Shown here piece after piece: positions 24,003-38,916 of a stretch of DNA of 64,000 bases. This DNA is from Anas platyrhynchos. Taxonomy: Eukaryota > Chordata > Aves > Anseriformes > Anatidae. The stretch is taken from NCBI RefSeq assembly GCF_047663525.1, contig NC_092589.1, positions 57,593,501 through 57,657,500 on the forward strand, given 5' to 3'. Below the pieces are notes generated by a model, which was not told where the DNA came from, searched no databases, and saw only the letters and a program-made list of their open reading frames with translations. The translations under genes were made by a program, and so were the position numbers. How positions within the stretch are numbered: the first letter of the stretch is position 1; every line of letters starts with the position of its first letter.

Positions 24003-25620
24003 GTAAGTTTTGTAAATGGAGGCAAATGAAGAAAGCTTGGCACATGGAGGGAAGCTATGCTTCTTAAGCCCTTTATCCTCCCAAAAATGCATCAAGAGCC
24101 TGGTACACTGTGTAGGTCAACATTCAGAAAATGCTGCCACTCAAGCCAGGTGCCAGCTGGATTCCTAGTAATCTAGTATATAAATAGAGCTGGTTAGGGA
24201 CTTTCAGCAAAGTATTTGCCCAGCGGACCAGGACAGCTCTTTTGTAGCAATAAAAGGAAAGGTTTTCTGAACCCTAGCAGACAGCATGTGTTACGAAGTA
24301 CAGTGTTCTCTAGTATCTAGGGGAATTTTTTTCTTCTTTGCATCTGCTCAGTATGTGCGTTTCTAAAGTCTGCATAGCTCATACATCTAGTAAAAATGAT
24401 CACATCCTCCTTCTATGTCCTGTCCAGGTAATTGTTGTGAATGCACCACAAAACAGGCTTATTTCCCTGGCAGCACGGGAGAAAGGGACTCTGTGTCTCC
24501 CTGAAAAAGGGAGGATGGGAGAATCGACCCTGCCTTTCGGAGAGGGCTCATCTCACACAAGGTCCAGCCTTACAGTATTGATATCCTCACCTGGGCTGGT
24601 TACACCGGCTCCCTTTCTAGTGCATAGAGGGAGATCCCCACCTTTAAAACTTGTTTTAGACCTGCTTTAGGATGAGATGATTATAAACAGCTGGCTGGCC
24701 GTGTTTTGTTGTGTGGGTTGAACGCCTAAATGCATGCATGTATGGGTACACACACAGCCTCCCACCCACCCACGCACTGACAACACGGCAGTGTACAGCA
24801 GCACACTCAGTGTTCATGTTATCCACCCTGGAGAAGATTTTAGCTTCCTACAGAGCTTCCCTGCATTCTGCCCTTTCATTCTTTCTTCCCATTTGCTCCT
24901 TTCTGGCAGGAAGGATCTGCTTTTATTCTCGGGAAGACCCTCAGCTGGGGTAAAATTATCAGCTAAGCTCTAAATCCTGGGGGGAGAAAAAGATACCAAC
25001 TTTCTGAAAGAATTTCTGCCATGGTCTGACACTGAAAACACTTTTAGACAGCCTTTCTCTTTGCAGGGGTAAACATGCAGCCTTCTCACAGGTCAGCTAG
25101 CCCACCACAGCTCTCTGAGTTATCGCTCTCCTCCTACATTCAAACAAGTTGGCGTTTCTTCATCAAGCCTGCACTTCTCAAATTACTCAGGGGGAACTTA
25201 ACTTACCGGTCTGAAGGTCTGGGAAATAACAGAGGCTACACCTCCTGATTCAGCCTCAGTTGTACTAATGGACAAAGTGGCTCTTGTGTTTCTCATCAAT
25301 ACTATTCATTTCTGCTGAGAAGTGACTCGGCAGGGAGAGCTGACTGAAAAAGAGCAGAAAGATCTAAATGTATTCCTATCTAATTTCTTCTCAAAGTCTG
25401 TTCAGATGTAGTTTTTCATTTCCATTGTTTGGGGTAATTAAACAAGTTTCAGTTATTGTATTAGATAAACTTCCCATCAGAAATCCCCTGATAAGCAGAA
25501 TTCTTACAATTGATTTGCAATGTCACTTTTGCGATACTGAGATATGGCTTTGGTCTTTTTTCTGCTTAGAAGCACAAGGAGGAGCAAGTTTTTCCTGGAT
25601 CTTTAGTTGTGTGTATTTTT

Positions 25621-25649
25621 TTGTTTGTTTGTTTGTTTGTTTGTTTTTT
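25621..25649 (+). repeat. (GTTT)n microsatellite
   Basis: About six GTTT units ending in a T run. Confidence 0.95.
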
Positions 25650-28544
25650 CCAGTAGAACTGTCAACAGTTGTTAATTTTGTCTTTGTTTTTCTTGACCTC
25701 TTCTTGGCTGACAGAAGAAGGTGAATGAAAACATTTTCATCTACCTTCTTGAAGCAGACACATTAAAAAAGCTGAATTTTAAAGAGCCTTCAAGGAAGAA
25801 ATTGAGTAATTAAACACAGAATTTTGACTATATGGTAGTTCAAGCATTTTTCATCTTGCTTATGTTATGTGAATGAACTAAAGCAATAGTCAAACCCATT
25901 AATTCACTTTGTTAGTCATTCTTTAGCACCACAAGCACTGTTTTCTGTATGCTGCTCTTCAGAGAACAACCAATAAGGGTCTTTCTGGATATGACTGAGA
26001 AAACTGAGTGACATGGAAAATATTGGTTTTGGCAGAGAAGAAGCTCTTCTGCCTACAAGGACAGCAAACTCAGAGTCCTGCTGTGAATATTTAATGCAAA
26101 AGGGCAGTGTATGTGTCACAGATTGAATAGATTAGACAATCATTTCTTCATTGACTCTTTTTTGGAGGTAGGATAAATACAAGGAAAATACTCAGGGTCC
26201 CTACAATTAATCTGTCCTTTGAACAATGTCCTCTTTTGTGCACAGGACAGAAGCTGACATACTGGTAAAACTGAAATGATCGCCAACGTTATTATGACTC
26301 CTTCTTTTTAGGCAAATGGTTCCTAATTAAATAAGAACCTAATTCAGCCTTCTCTTATACTTCTTTTGTCAAGAGAAAATAATGCTAATGATCCAGGGTC
26401 TTGGAATAAATAGTTTATTTGTAAAGACATGAGCATTTGAGTATTGCATCTATTTCTGAAGCAAGTAACAATAGTTGCCATTAAAGGTAGAAACTTGGAT
26501 TAGGTGGTTCGTCGGTCTGATACGATCTGCTCACTCCCACACTCCTACGTTTTACGGACACTTTTTTTCCCCCATGAGATGGCTTAAGCCAAAAAATTCA
26601 TCTGTATTCAATCCTTCCACAAGCTGGTGATTATCTGGATACAGAGGTTAGCTGTGGTCACCTGTAGGGGCTTTCCACCACCACACGTCTTCAAAGAGCT
26701 TACTTTCAATTGCAACTACAAGCAGAAGTTCCAGAATAGCACAAGAAAGGATGTTCCCCAAACTGTTTCTAAAATCAGGAAGTAGAAGAAAGCTGTTAAG
26801 ACCTCCAGAACTAAAACAAATGCTAACCTCATTCACAAGGTATGCATTCATTCTTGTTGGGTGCTTCTGCTACCCAGGCTTTTGGGCTTCCCCACCATTA
26901 AGTAGCTTTAAGGCTTAAATACAATGTGATAGGACCATTCTTGGCTGTTCAGAGAACCACAAAGCCTCATGATCAATCCACAGAACAGGAGTCTGCAGGT
27001 TGTTTGAACCTGTTGCTTGGGGATTAGCTCCATGGACACCTCAACACAATCAGCATGGAGAAAGGTCGGGGTAGTCCCCTTACATGGGCTTTGTGTGGCT
27101 CAGAACTGGTTATGCACTGGTTTCATCTCCTTTCCAGCACAGAGTGTATGGGCTCAGGGGCAGGAGGTGTCTGGAGGTACCAGATAGAGCTCCCTGACCT
27201 TTCTCCTGGCCCTGGGTCCTGGGGTCTGGCTGCAACTGCTTCTAGGGTAGGAAATACTTGCAAAAGGCATGCAGGCCTGCTAAGTTTCATACTCTGGAGA
27301 GATTTGTTTGACTGACCTCCTCCAGTCTGTCTCCAAGGCTGTTTGTCTCAAGACTTCACACTAAGATGCCTCATACGGCAGAGACAAGAAGTACAGAGAG
27401 GTCTGTGAGCTGGCTGGCAGGTCCCCAGGGGCCATCCAGGACTTGAGGAGACCTAGAGAAGAGTGTGGCCTCTCTGTGTGTGTCTTTTTGTCACCTTGCA
27501 CAGCCCATCTTCTTCATCTCTCTTGTGTCCTGGAGGTGTGGAGGATGGCAGAGGTGCTGCTGTGCTGAGGTTGCAGTCAACCAAGTCTGTCAAGCAAGGG
27601 GAGGCTGAGGCTCCTCAGGAACATGGCAGGACGGATGAAGTGCCCCACTGAGTTGGCTTGCTCAACACAAACCACACTCAACATATTTGAAATGCAGTCC
27701 GCACAAGTGTAAGCAGTAATCTGCAGAAGAGTTGTTTGTGTCTGGGATGACAAATACAGGTTTTCAGAATTTCTCATGTGTATTCTGATTTCTGAAGGTC
27801 TGCAAAGGCTTAAAGTCATTTGTGAAAGTAACACCACAAGAGTGAAAAAATTCAGCCAGGGGTGATGTTGACAGGGACACGAGAGAGAGAGATTTTGCTT
27901 CAGTTTGGGCTGACTCAAAGACATTTACTGAAGCATGAATTTGGCAACTGTGGATTTTTGTCTGAGATCCCAGCTAATCTGAAAACCCATCTCTGGCTTT
28001 TTCAAATATCACTGTGATTTGTAATTCTTGACTAAGCAGTCTGCTAGAATATATTTCCAACTGCACCCATGCTAGTATTTCCCAGCCCCAACGTGCAACG
28101 TAAAGTTGGCAGCTGACCCTGCCCCAGCTTTTGCCTGAGTGAACAAGAAGAACAAGTAGAAAACACAGCCCTAGGTCTGTGTGCACAGGGCTCCCCAGGA
28201 CTTTCCTGAATGCTGACAGCCACGGGCATGGACTCAGGCAGTGATACCTCAAATTCCTCAGCACAAATGAGTTGCAGTGAAGTTAATCTCTGGCTGCAAT
28301 TTTGTCCAGGCCTAACACTGTGCAAGTAAGTCTGACCCTTGCTGGAATAAATCTGGTAAACCCTGCCACAGCTGCTGTGAGGATAATGAATGATGCCCAA
28401 CACCTACAAGCAAATGGAGAATTCTGGTCACGGGAATGGACAGGGATTCGTCAAGTTTCTCAAACAGCAGAAGTCGCAAAGTTGTTTTCAAACAAATAGC
28501 ACAAGCCAAGCTGAGTTATTTTACAGGTGACAAAATGAAGAGCT

Positions 28545-28580
28545 CATTTAAAAGAAACCAGGCATTTAAAAGAAACCAGG
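28545..28580. repeat. 18-bp perfect tandem duplication
   Basis: Two identical adjacent copies of 'catttaaaagaaaccagg'. Confidence 0.95.
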
Positions 28581-31500
28581 CATAGCTAAGTTGTAGCAAA
28601 CTTCAATGTTTGCACAATAAGCCACCAAGTACTGAGGCAAGACACCAACCAGCCGCCATCTATCACATGATGCTCACAGTCACATGAACCAGCATTACAG
28701 AGAAAATCTCTCTGATGTTCCTCTCAGGCACATGAGTCAGCAGACCTGCTGCCACGGCCCTTGTGGAAGGTTATCTTCCCCATTTTGTAGCATCATGTAT
28801 TCTCAACCCGCTATTTCCAAGTAGCCTTGGGAGGGTTAAAGAAAGAGATATGCAAAGGCCCAAACAAGGGGATTACTCTTGACACAAACCTTGACCAGAG
28901 AGGAAAGATCCTTTCTTACAGCTGTCACTGAAGACAGAGGTCAGGGCTGAGTGGGCCCCCAGCTGCTTGCAGCTGCAAGACCATTCCCAAGGGGTTCCTG
29001 ATGAGACTGCTCTAAGGTGGGATCCAGGATCCAAACATGGGTAGTAAAGGGTAGAGATAAGAAGGAGAAGGATACCATCTCCTCTCCTTCTTGCTTCAGT
29101 GACTGGGGGAGCACAACAGCATTCATACAAATGAGTTGCAACAGGCACTGATGCTAGGCAACTATGGTTGAGCACTGGAGAAAATGAGGAGTTCACAGAG
29201 CTACAGAGACCATCTTAGGAGAGCTGAGTGTTGGATGTTACACCCACCTGCTGAGAGGCATGTCCATGCCTCCTGCCAGGCCTTTCAACCTGCAAGCCCA
29301 ACACAGTGGCTTACCTATGGATGTGGCCTTTGTAAGGTACCAGCACAGTCTCAAGACCAGATGAAGTGGTATGAACAGGCTTTTCCAAAGAAGGGGAAGT
29401 TCACACTATTGCACTCACCATTCTCCCTTGGCCCACCCCAACAGTTCCCAGGAGTAAAAGGTAGGCAGACAGCAGCAGCAGATTTGCCATTATTTTATTC
29501 CCAAGCAGCTATTATAAACCTGTCAGGAAAAAAACAAACAAAGAAACAAAAAAACACCCACCATTCACCAATCACCAAACCAAAAATTCAAACTAAACAA
29601 GACATGGGAATCCAAAGCTTCCTTTGTCATAAGGGAGGCATGAGAGCAGTACAGACCAATTCCACTGAAGGGAACCTTGGTAAGTAAATGAAATGTATCT
29701 CGGTGCATAAAAGAGGAGTGAGAACTACTGCTGAAGAGAGCAGTTTAAGAAGTTAAAGTTAAGGTGGAAGGAAAAGAGTTGTGTTATTTCACTAGAACTG
29801 CACAAGGAGAATGTCCTTTGTCAGGAACTGACAGAAGCTCTTTTCTATAGAGAAAAGCAAGATGAAGACTTCATTCACTTCCACTTTATTTCTTCATCTG
29901 AAAAATACGCTTACTCCAGTTTTCCTCTTAGACTGAAGAAAGCATGCTGTGCTGTGTATGCTACTCTGAGTATACTACATGTGGACCACCCATGTATGGT
30001 GCTGTGGGAAATACTCAGTATCTGAGCCAATGGTGCAAGCCTCTTTGTAGTAAATGGGAAGAAAAAGTCATCTCCAGCTGCAGAAACCCTCTGATCTGAA
30101 ATAGGTTCCTACCTTAGGAGACATGGGTTGCTTTTTCTCTGGACTGTGGAGGAAGTCTAGCTGATGAACTTGGATATAGATGTATCAGCTTAGACAGAGG
30201 AAATACCTGATATGTGTTATGCCCATTACCTTTTGCACTGGCACATCAGGTCTCTTTGGATCCTCATCACACCCCATTTTGTCAAAGGCTGAGATTGGCT
30301 GTGTCCACAAGCAATCTCAGACTTTGCATCCTCTTTGGGTGAAAGCTGTTATTTTGTGCTCGTGTTTGAACAGCACCTTGAGCAAGTAGAAGTTTGGTCT
30401 TCTTTCCTTCATCAGTTACTTTTGCCACACACAAAATTGATTATAATCATCATGTCCCAAAATGGAAGTATATGTCTCATGCTTCTGTGATTTCACTGTT
30501 GGGATACCAGCAAATGGCAGGCTGGAGAAAAAAGACAGAGATGTGTCATAGGTCAAAAACCATGGCAGAGCCAGCCAGCCTGTCTTCATAGCACCAACTG
30601 TTGTTGATTTCCACCACCTAAGACTCTGGGCATCCATTCCCAAGGCTCTGCCTCAATAAAATCACCCTCCAATAGAAGGCTGCCCTAAGAAGGTGACCTA
30701 GAAGTAAGTCCCTGCTGCTCCTCTCTGCAGATGTGACATGACTTTCTGCCTGAAGCACATGCTGGGTCCTGCTGAGGTAGGGGTTTTGTGCAGTGAGATG
30801 GCAGTGCACAGATGTGAAGAGCACGGCGTATTCAACTTCAAATGTTGCAGTTCTCTTATCCTTGCCTGGCTCATCATCTTCTTTACTGTTATTTTCTTGT
30901 GAATTCTGGAGTTATTTTGCACCATTGTACTGGATTGTATAGCATGACATTTATCTACCATCCTATCTGGGCTACCTCAGGCTGGTGTCAGAATATGGGA
31001 AGTGAAAGTAGAGGCAAAACTTTTATTTTGACTGTGATCACATTATTCTGAATTGATCTTCTCCCCTTTGTAAACAGCTCATGCAGCAAGTGTGAAGCAT
31101 CACAACAACAAGGCCAAGTTTGCAGGTGGGATAGGCAAAGAGATGTGCATGTGTAGGCAACTGGAACAAGAAAGGCAGATGTGCAAGGGTGCATCATCTG
31201 TTTACTCCACACCAGATGGAAAGTGGTCAGTCTTGGTCACAGAAAACCACATAGTTACTTTCACTTAGGAGTTTTCTAAAACCAGTTAAGTACCAGTCAG
31301 CATCATTCCTCTTAGCAATCCAGTCTTCTTCAATTTCAGGCTGTTACTGCTCTGGAAGAACTGTACTCCCTGCATAAAATCTAGAGAACACGACAGAGCT
31401 CACCAATAAATGGGATCTATACAAGTTGTAGAGATACAGGACTGAAAGAGACTGGAAAGACTTCTTCTGGCTTTACGCGCCTTTGCACCAGCCAAGTCTT

Positions 31501-33208
31501 TAGTCATTTTGTGATTTGCTGCTGTTAATGTGCTAAAGAAGGACAAGCAAGTCTGCCTTTTACCCCACCTCCTTTATCCAATGCCACGTGCAATGGAGAG
31601 CACCTCTGTGGGCACGACATTTTGGTACCACTGAGATGTGACCATGGTCCTGGTCTCCAGCCTCCCTTTCTGTATGATCAGGGAGATGACCCCCTGTCTC
31701 TGTTCCCCATTTGCATGTGGGGATACATGCAGGAACCGAGGTTTTTCCCTCCTCCAAAGTGCTGTGAGTTGAGAGGTAGGAGTATGCTCTTGGAGCACAT
31801 CGCACCACAGGCCTTCCCCTACCCTTTAGCCAGCAGCAAGGTGAGGAGACTTTCTCTACACAAGGATCTGTGGCAGTCAGAGCAGAGCCCAGATGATGGG
31901 CTGTTGCTCACTCAGACATTGCTGTGACTGATCTAAGGTACTATCCTTACACTGCAGGCCTGGCGAGAATTATATGGATACAGAGAGGCTCTAGGTAAGC
32001 AGCAGCCTTAAGTTCAGCAGAAGTAGGAATGGGGAAATAGAAGGGAAAAGACTGTGTGTATTTCCTGCCTAAAAGCAGTGCTCCTTCATCCTGGAATGGG
32101 ACTTGGCTGGTGCAGGCACATCCAGCACCAGCATTGCTCCAGGAGAAACTTACAGCAGGTGCTCAGAGCTGAAGGGATTTAGATTCACTAGCCCTTGGTG
32201 ACTGGCATCCAAACCCAATTCTCCACGGCTTTTTTGGCCCCTATTCAGTGAGGAATTCCTGATCCTGTCAGATATGGGAGGAAGAATTGACTGAGGAACA
32301 CTTTATCTACCCCATTAAAAGTTTCTGAGTTGTAACATTTTTCAGAAGAAAATTCTATTTGGATCGGACAAAACTCCAGTCTTGCAAGGCATTTCCCAAG
32401 AAACAGGAAGCACATATTTAAGAGCTGCACTCAACTAAACAACAGTGGGAAAACTAGGCTGGAGAGAAACTTAATGCCAGTCCCAGAACAACCACTATTG
32501 GGCCACTTCCCCGTCTTTTGCTTCAAATTAGTAAAACGAAAGTTAAATTCACTGGGTGGGTTTTTAATTGCAACATCGTTTTCTGTGATGTCGGTTAATG
32601 GATGTTTGTTACATTGGGCTGTTGAGATAAATATCTCCACAAACTGAGGAAGTAACTGCCTTACTGCCCTCTTGTGAAACATGTTCCAGGAAATCATGAG
32701 GGAAACAGTAAGTCTAGTGGGGAATCCATTTCCAGGAAAAAAATCAGTTTGGATGGGCCACAGACAAGAGAAGTTAAACAGTGTGGAAGGGAAACCTAAT
32801 CACAGCAAACTGTGTGATATCTCAAAGCAGGAATAAAGATGGGTTAGAAAACATCGCATGGGTTGCAATGAGAGGTATTCAAAAGTTCTGAGCTAAGAAA
32901 GGTACAAATATTATTTGTATTTATCTTAGGCCAACTCATACATTCATTTCAAATACAGAATGTGACAGGGATCTTATGAAAAAAAGAGATATCCAGTCAT
33001 ATAACTGGAGGCATTATCAGAACTCATGGACACAGGACAGCTAACATAGTTTTGCCCAGGCAACCATAAAGTGGACGCTTCCCAGTTTGGCTCAACAGCC
33101 AGAATCACTTAATGTTTTCAATGCAATTTCCCAGGTCTTTACTAGTAAGAAACCAAAGGTGTCTTTATTACTTTGTTTTGCAGGTACATGCATCCTTTTA
33201 CTTCATCT

Positions 33209-33902
33209 TCAGAGGGATCTGGGGGTCGTGGTAGACAGCAAGTTGAATATGAGCCAGCAGTGTGCCCTGGCAGCCAGAAGGGCCAACCGTGTCCTGGGGT
33301 GCATCAAGCACGGCATCGCTAGTAGGTCGAGGGAGGTGATTGTCCCGCTCTACTCTGCGCTGGTGAGGCCTCACCTCGAGTACTGTGTGCAGTTCTGGGC
33401 ACCACAGTATAAAAAGGACATGAAACTGTTGGAGAGTGTCCAGAGGAGGGCTATGAAGATGGTGAAAAGGCCTGGAGGGGAAGACGTACGAGGAATGGCT
33501 GAGGGCACTGGGCCTGTTCAGCCTGGAGAAGAGGAGGCTGAGGGGAGACCTCATCGCAGTCTACAACTTCCTCGTAAGGGGGTGTCGAGAGGCAGGAGAC
33601 CTTTTCTCCATTAACACCAGTGACAGGACCCGCGGGAATGGGGTTAAGCTGAGGCAGGGGAAATTTAGGCTTGACATCAAGAGGGGGTTCTTCACAGAGA
33701 GGGTGGTTGCACACTGGAACAGGCTCCCCAGGGAAGTGGTCACTGCACCGAGCCTATCTGAATTTAAGAAGAGATTGGACGGTGCACTTAGTCACATGGT
33801 CTGAACTTTTGGGTAGACCTGTGCGGTGTCAAGAGTTGGACTTGATGATCCTTAAGGGTCCCTTCCAACTCAGGATATTCTATGATTCTATGATTCTATG
33901 AT
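33209..33902 (+). mobile_element. CR1 LINE 3' end, + strand (about 0.7 kb)
   Basis: 5'-truncated CR1 copy and the best preserved in the window. The 5' part reads as the end of the ORF2 reverse transcriptase, with [20 protein letters not shown], then [20 protein letters not shown] and a QRRA motif. The frame breaks near 33480, where the coding continues in another frame. The 3' UTR ends with 'gttggacttgatgatcctta', 'cttccaactcaggat' and three ATTCTATG-type repeats at about 33877-33902, the CR1 hallmark. No intact protein. Confidence 0.95.
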
Positions 33903-34190
33903 CTTTCAATGTCTGGGAGCCTGTGTTTGAAAGCTGCATATCATTATATCTAACTTTCACTAGCATCTAATTTTCTTACTCCACTTACCCTCAGACCATG
34001 GTCTGAAAAGAGATGAGAGAAAAAGAGAAGAATATCACATTTTCTTAGGTATTGAAGAATTACTTTTCTTTTCTAACAATTATTTGTCATCTCCCTGAAG
34101 ATGTCATCCAAATGCCCTTGTCACAAGCCCCCCCCACTATGCACCATCTGAGACACTTGAACCTTTCATCATCGTAAGGGTTGTGTCAAA

Positions 34191-34207
34191 AACAAACAAA
34201 CAAACAA
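34191..34207 (+). repeat. (AAAC)n microsatellite
   Basis: About four AAAC units. Confidence 0.9.
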
Positions 34208-34408
34208 CTCATGGTAGCTCACACCAACCTGCTGTCTCAAAAATAAGAATGTGTATTTGCATCTGAGAAGTTAGCCCACTCCTCACCCAGCATCTCTGTC
34301 AGTTGCTGCCTCCCCACCTCATGGCATTATGTATGTGCCTGAGTACAGGTGGAAGCTGTTCAGCTAACCAAGCCATCTCCCTCCTCCCTGATCTGTAGTG
34401 GCTGTTTT

Positions 34409-34490
34409 GACATCTCTCAGATATTCTCAGATCTCAGATGTCTTAGATCTGAGACATCTCTCAGATATGTGCTCAGATATTCTCAGCACA
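34409..34490. repeat. TCTCAGAT-rich repeat with inverted repeat
   Basis: The motif 'tctcagat' recurs at least five times in 80 bp. Inside it, 'gatgtct' and 'agacatc' form a 7-bp perfect stem around an 8-base loop (about 34437-34458). Probably slippage-derived simple sequence. Confidence 0.75.
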
Positions 34491-37400
34491 GCAGCTGCTG
34501 CTGTTGCTGGATTGGTACTGACATGAGCTTGGCCTTAAAAGTTCCTGCATTTAGTTGTTATTTGGACAGGCTGGTGAATAGTAATCGTGTTAGCCAGTAA
34601 CAGTGAGGTGAGGCCCTGCGATGACTGGGGAGTCTACAGCACAAATTAACTATGACACGTACAAGTGCTGTTAGGCATCATCAGATAATATTGGTTCATG
34701 TTTTTCTCTACATTTCTGTTATTGTTGTATATTTTAGGGGCACATCAAAACACCTCCTGAACTCCTGTGAACCTTTAGCAGAATTCATATTTTGCTCTTT
34801 GTATTTCAACACTACTTATTAAAGTAAATGGTACGTTGCTCAGTTTCCTTTTAGCACGCATATCACTTTACTACATCAGGTTTGTGTAGAAGGAAGGACT
34901 TCTTCTGCTTGTGCACAAGATAATTAACATGGTAAAAGTCAATACAGCATGGCACCATGATAGAGACATGACTAATATCTCAGAGATCCAGTCTCCACTT
35001 ATGCTAAAGGAAGCTACACTAGGGGAAACATCTCACTGTGCCCCCATATGTTATTCTAAGGCAGGGTTTCGAAAGTAAGAAATATGTCAAGACAATTAAG
35101 TTCCCAACTCCTATTTAAAATCGAGGTGCCTAAGTGATTAAAAAGAAGATATGTCCTCAGATATTTTGAGGATCTGGTCCTTGGCTCCACTTCCTCAACA
35201 GAGCCCTCAGGGGTAACTCCCCAGCATGATGTGGCCCGTGGCTGCCAAAGCCAGCTCCAGCCTCCTCCTGCTGAAATGGTGCGGAGGGCATGGCAAGGGA
35301 GATAAGATCCCACAAGTGGGTAAATACTGTTTCCATCCCCTCTTCTCTTCTAAGGAACAGATATTTGGCTATATAGGGTAGAACCCTCATGTGTATCATT
35401 GTGAAAGAGTCAGTAGTTTCTAATGGAAATCCCCCATTCTGAGGACAGAAAAAAAACGGTCAAATACTAGAATATTTCAAGACAGAAGGTTTTTATGGGT
35501 GTCATTTCATAAAGGCACAACCTGACAACAAATTTTGGGATTTTTCCCCATTTTTGCTGTCACTTTTCCCTGTTTAAAATTAATTTTGAACACTACCTAC
35601 ATCAGAATGGTGGCACTTCTTTATCTGGGTTGCATGGGGACCAAGGCTGCAGGAGTCAGGACTTTTTCAGTTATACCTGCACCAATACAGACACAGCAGC
35701 ACAAACCACTGTGAGGGAAGGCATTTTTGGCGGGAGAATTAATTCTGCAAAATTTCCAAATGTAGACTACTTGTGGTACCTTTCATTTTGAGAAAAAGAG
35801 AACCAAGCAAATTGCCTTTTGGGGAACTAGAGCTAGGATCTGCTAAGCAAAAATAAAGAAGAAAGAAAAAGAGAAGGAAGAGGAAAAAAACATAGTGTCT
35901 GACTGTAATTTCCTTTTTAGAGGATTACCACTGTGTAAGAACTTAAGCAATATTTCCAAGTTGAAGATTTTTTTTTCAATCAATATAACATAATTCAGCA
36001 TCTAGAAACCAAACCAGAAACTACAGACATCTTTTTTGCTTAGTTTCTTTAAAATCACTTTATCTACACAGAATACTGGCCAAATCCTAGCCAAAATTCT
36101 CTCAGTCTTTTTTTTCTACACACCAGGCACTAACTTCCAAAGTGTTTGTAGGAAATTCATTGCTTTGGAGAAGAGTAGATCACTTGCCTGTTGTGACTGA
36201 AATTAATCTAGACACTAAAACTTATTGGGGGTGGTAGAGGGTAAAAGAACATCTGGAAAAGAAGTGGAGTCACATAACTGTTGCCTGTGAAACTGGGAGC
36301 CTGAGATTAAAAACATAAAAAGGACAAAATCCAGCTAACTCTGGTAAAAGTTTTGTTTGTCTGAAGATAAAGATTTTGACATAGCCTCTGCTGTGACTGT
36401 GCAGGTATCCCTGTGCCAGGTCCCAAACCAAAGGGCAGGCAAAGGGAGGGGAGTTACCTGCAGAATCTATATAAAATGGTTAGGTCTGCTACCGTATTGA
36501 ATGGTCATTTATTTGTGACATTGGTGTATTTCCTCATGACAATAAGCTGCATGCTTAAAATAAGTGACCATTTGATCTGGCTAGAAGGTTTCACATCACA
36601 TTTCGATGTGGTAAGTAGAACTGCAAAGACCCTGAGGGACACAGGTAATGCCTAGAAAGTAACATATTGTCCTCACGGATGATGCATTTAAAATACTTCC
36701 ATTTGTCAAAGATTTCTCAATAAGGTTAAAATTAAGGTCTTCTCTTTGCTATGTGGCACATAGGAAGCAGAAGAGGCAACAGCTTCCAAACTCTTTACCA
36801 GGTTCTCCTTTATGTACCACTTTTCACTGGTAGATATCAAAGCATCCTACACTGTGCAGTGACCTTTTATTTTCTGCATGTTATTTAGGAGAAATTGAGA
36901 CAGAAAGAGGGCAAGCTCTGTTGTGCAAAAAATCAAGGGCAAAACAAAGCATCTCCTAGAGTTAAACCACAGAACCCCAATGCACTGATGTAATTACAGT
37001 TTTTAGCTGGACTAAAAAATCTGTAATTGGGGTATTACTGAACTATTTGTTTCACGGGTAAGGCTGTTTAAGTATCATAGTAACTACTTGTTTTCTTGCC
37101 TGTGTCATTCTTTAGGATCTTTCTTTAAGGTCAATCCAGAAATATTATCTGCATTGCTTATTCATGTCAGTCTCACAGTTACGACAGGTTTACATTGCAG
37201 CACACTCTCATCCAAAGAAAACTCTGGGAATGTGCAGTTCTGGAAGTAAACAGAAATGTTGCAGGGAGGAGGGACCACTGCTGGGACATAACGCAGGCCT
37301 CCGAAACTCCTCTTCTAGCACATCTGGCTCTCTTTAAATAGCACAGACAGGAGTCAATTACAGTGATATGTTGCATTTCAGTGCCTGAGTTTAGCAAATG

Positions 37401-38844
37401 TTTTAGCTGAGTGTAGCATTGGAGATGACTAACTCAGAGCTATCATAATTTCAGGGTGTTATGTTTGAAAGATACACTCTGGGCATCTGTGTTTACGGCA
37501 ATAGCACTTTGACTTGTTACCTACCGAGTGGAAGTAAGACCACCTTACAAATGTAACAGCATCTTAGGTTTGGCATGACTTATCGAACAGTGAGTGTTCA
37601 TTTTTACTTTCTGAATATTATTCTATTAACCTACACAAGGACAGGATCTGTTGCACAGGGAATACTAACACTGAAATGATATGGTATTTGGCCTACAGAA
37701 ATATTACAGTCGTTGCTGGACTGCACATCTTTTGGTTTAGTATCTTGATATCTGATGGTGTGTAGAGGTAAGAGGGTTCAGTCTCCCTTTGGAAAAGGAG
37801 TAACTATCTTGTTTCTAGTAAATTTCAGAGCATTTACTCTCAACTTGTCTTTAGATTGAAGACAAATAGGTGCTTCTTTTCAGACCTGGGAAAGGGCCTT
37901 GTACCTATATGAGTTGCTCTGATAAAAGATATCCTCCCCATTGAAAACTTTTTTGCTAATACTAAATAAGGCAGTTCATGACTGTAAGACCACACGCAGT
38001 GATTGCTTTCAGAGTAAAAAATCCCAAAGAAACATGTTAATCTGATAAACTGGTGAAAAGGTAAAGGTCAAACAAGTCTTTAAAAGGAAGTGGAAAGGGA
38101 GAAAAAAAAATCTTCCATTCAAATCTCAGCCACCACTGAGCTGGCAAATGGACAAGGTGGCAAGTAGTTGCCTTCTCTTCATACTCCTTACTGTCATCTC
38201 TGTGCAGGACTGCAGATCTGAAAGTAAAGGCAAGGTTCAGAGCAGGAACACAGAGTGGAATAAGCAAATACAGACATAACAGCACCTGGTCTGAGTGGCA
38301 GCAGCAGTAATTAAAAGACAATTTTAAGGGATGCAGGCCTGAACAGAACAGCTGTCGGGCTGAACCCTCTCGAGCAATGAGTCAATACAGCTGAACTCAT
38401 CACAGAAGACCTTCCGACAGCCCCTGCTTTGCTCTCACTAGAAGGCAATCCCAGATCCTGCTTGGAAAGATCCTCTTTCCAAGAGAGGAAATCCTCTCTT
38501 GTTCCCAGCCTGAAAGAGCCACTGTGCTTTTGCAGATGCAGAGGCTGGGATCTGGCTGCCCTGGCTCCGCATGGTTCCAGTCAGTGCTGGTGCCTGAGGA
38601 TGGCCTGCAGTGGTGTGGGGCACCTCCATCCTCCCCATGTCCCCTCTGCACAGCAACAGGTCCCCTCTGCCCAGAGAGCTCCCAGTGCCCTGTGGTAGGA
38701 GCCAGAGCCCATGCCAGGCGAGGCACTCGCTTCATGAGATCCTCATAAGGTAGTCCCGCTTCAAAGTGGGACAGCAATACAAAAACGGAGTGTTTATAAA
38801 AAGCAGCAACACAGCAGCTGTTGCTAGTAGCAACAAAATGGCAG

Positions 38845-38916
38845 TCACCAGCTAATATGGAGATGTTTGCCTTGAATTTATCACCAGCTAATATGGAGAT
38901 GTTTGCTTCGAATTTA
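38845..38916. repeat. 36-bp tandem duplication
   Basis: Two adjacent copies beginning 'tcaccagctaatatggagat', at 38845-38880 and 38881-38916. They differ at only two neighbouring bases (cctt versus cttc), so the duplication is young. Confidence 0.97.

Larger units (their letters stand above)
20788..33208. other. Gene-free stretch (TAGAP upstream desert, part 2)
   Basis: No coding exon, structural RNA or large transposon recognised. AT-richer than the preceding part. Holds two GTTT microsatellites and an 18-bp duplication listed separately. Short open frames here show no family resemblance. Confidence 0.6.

Noticed and set aside
33087..33614. 175-codon + strand frame
   Set aside because: It is the decayed reverse transcriptase end of a CR1 element, not a host gene; the last third is out of the CR1 frame.
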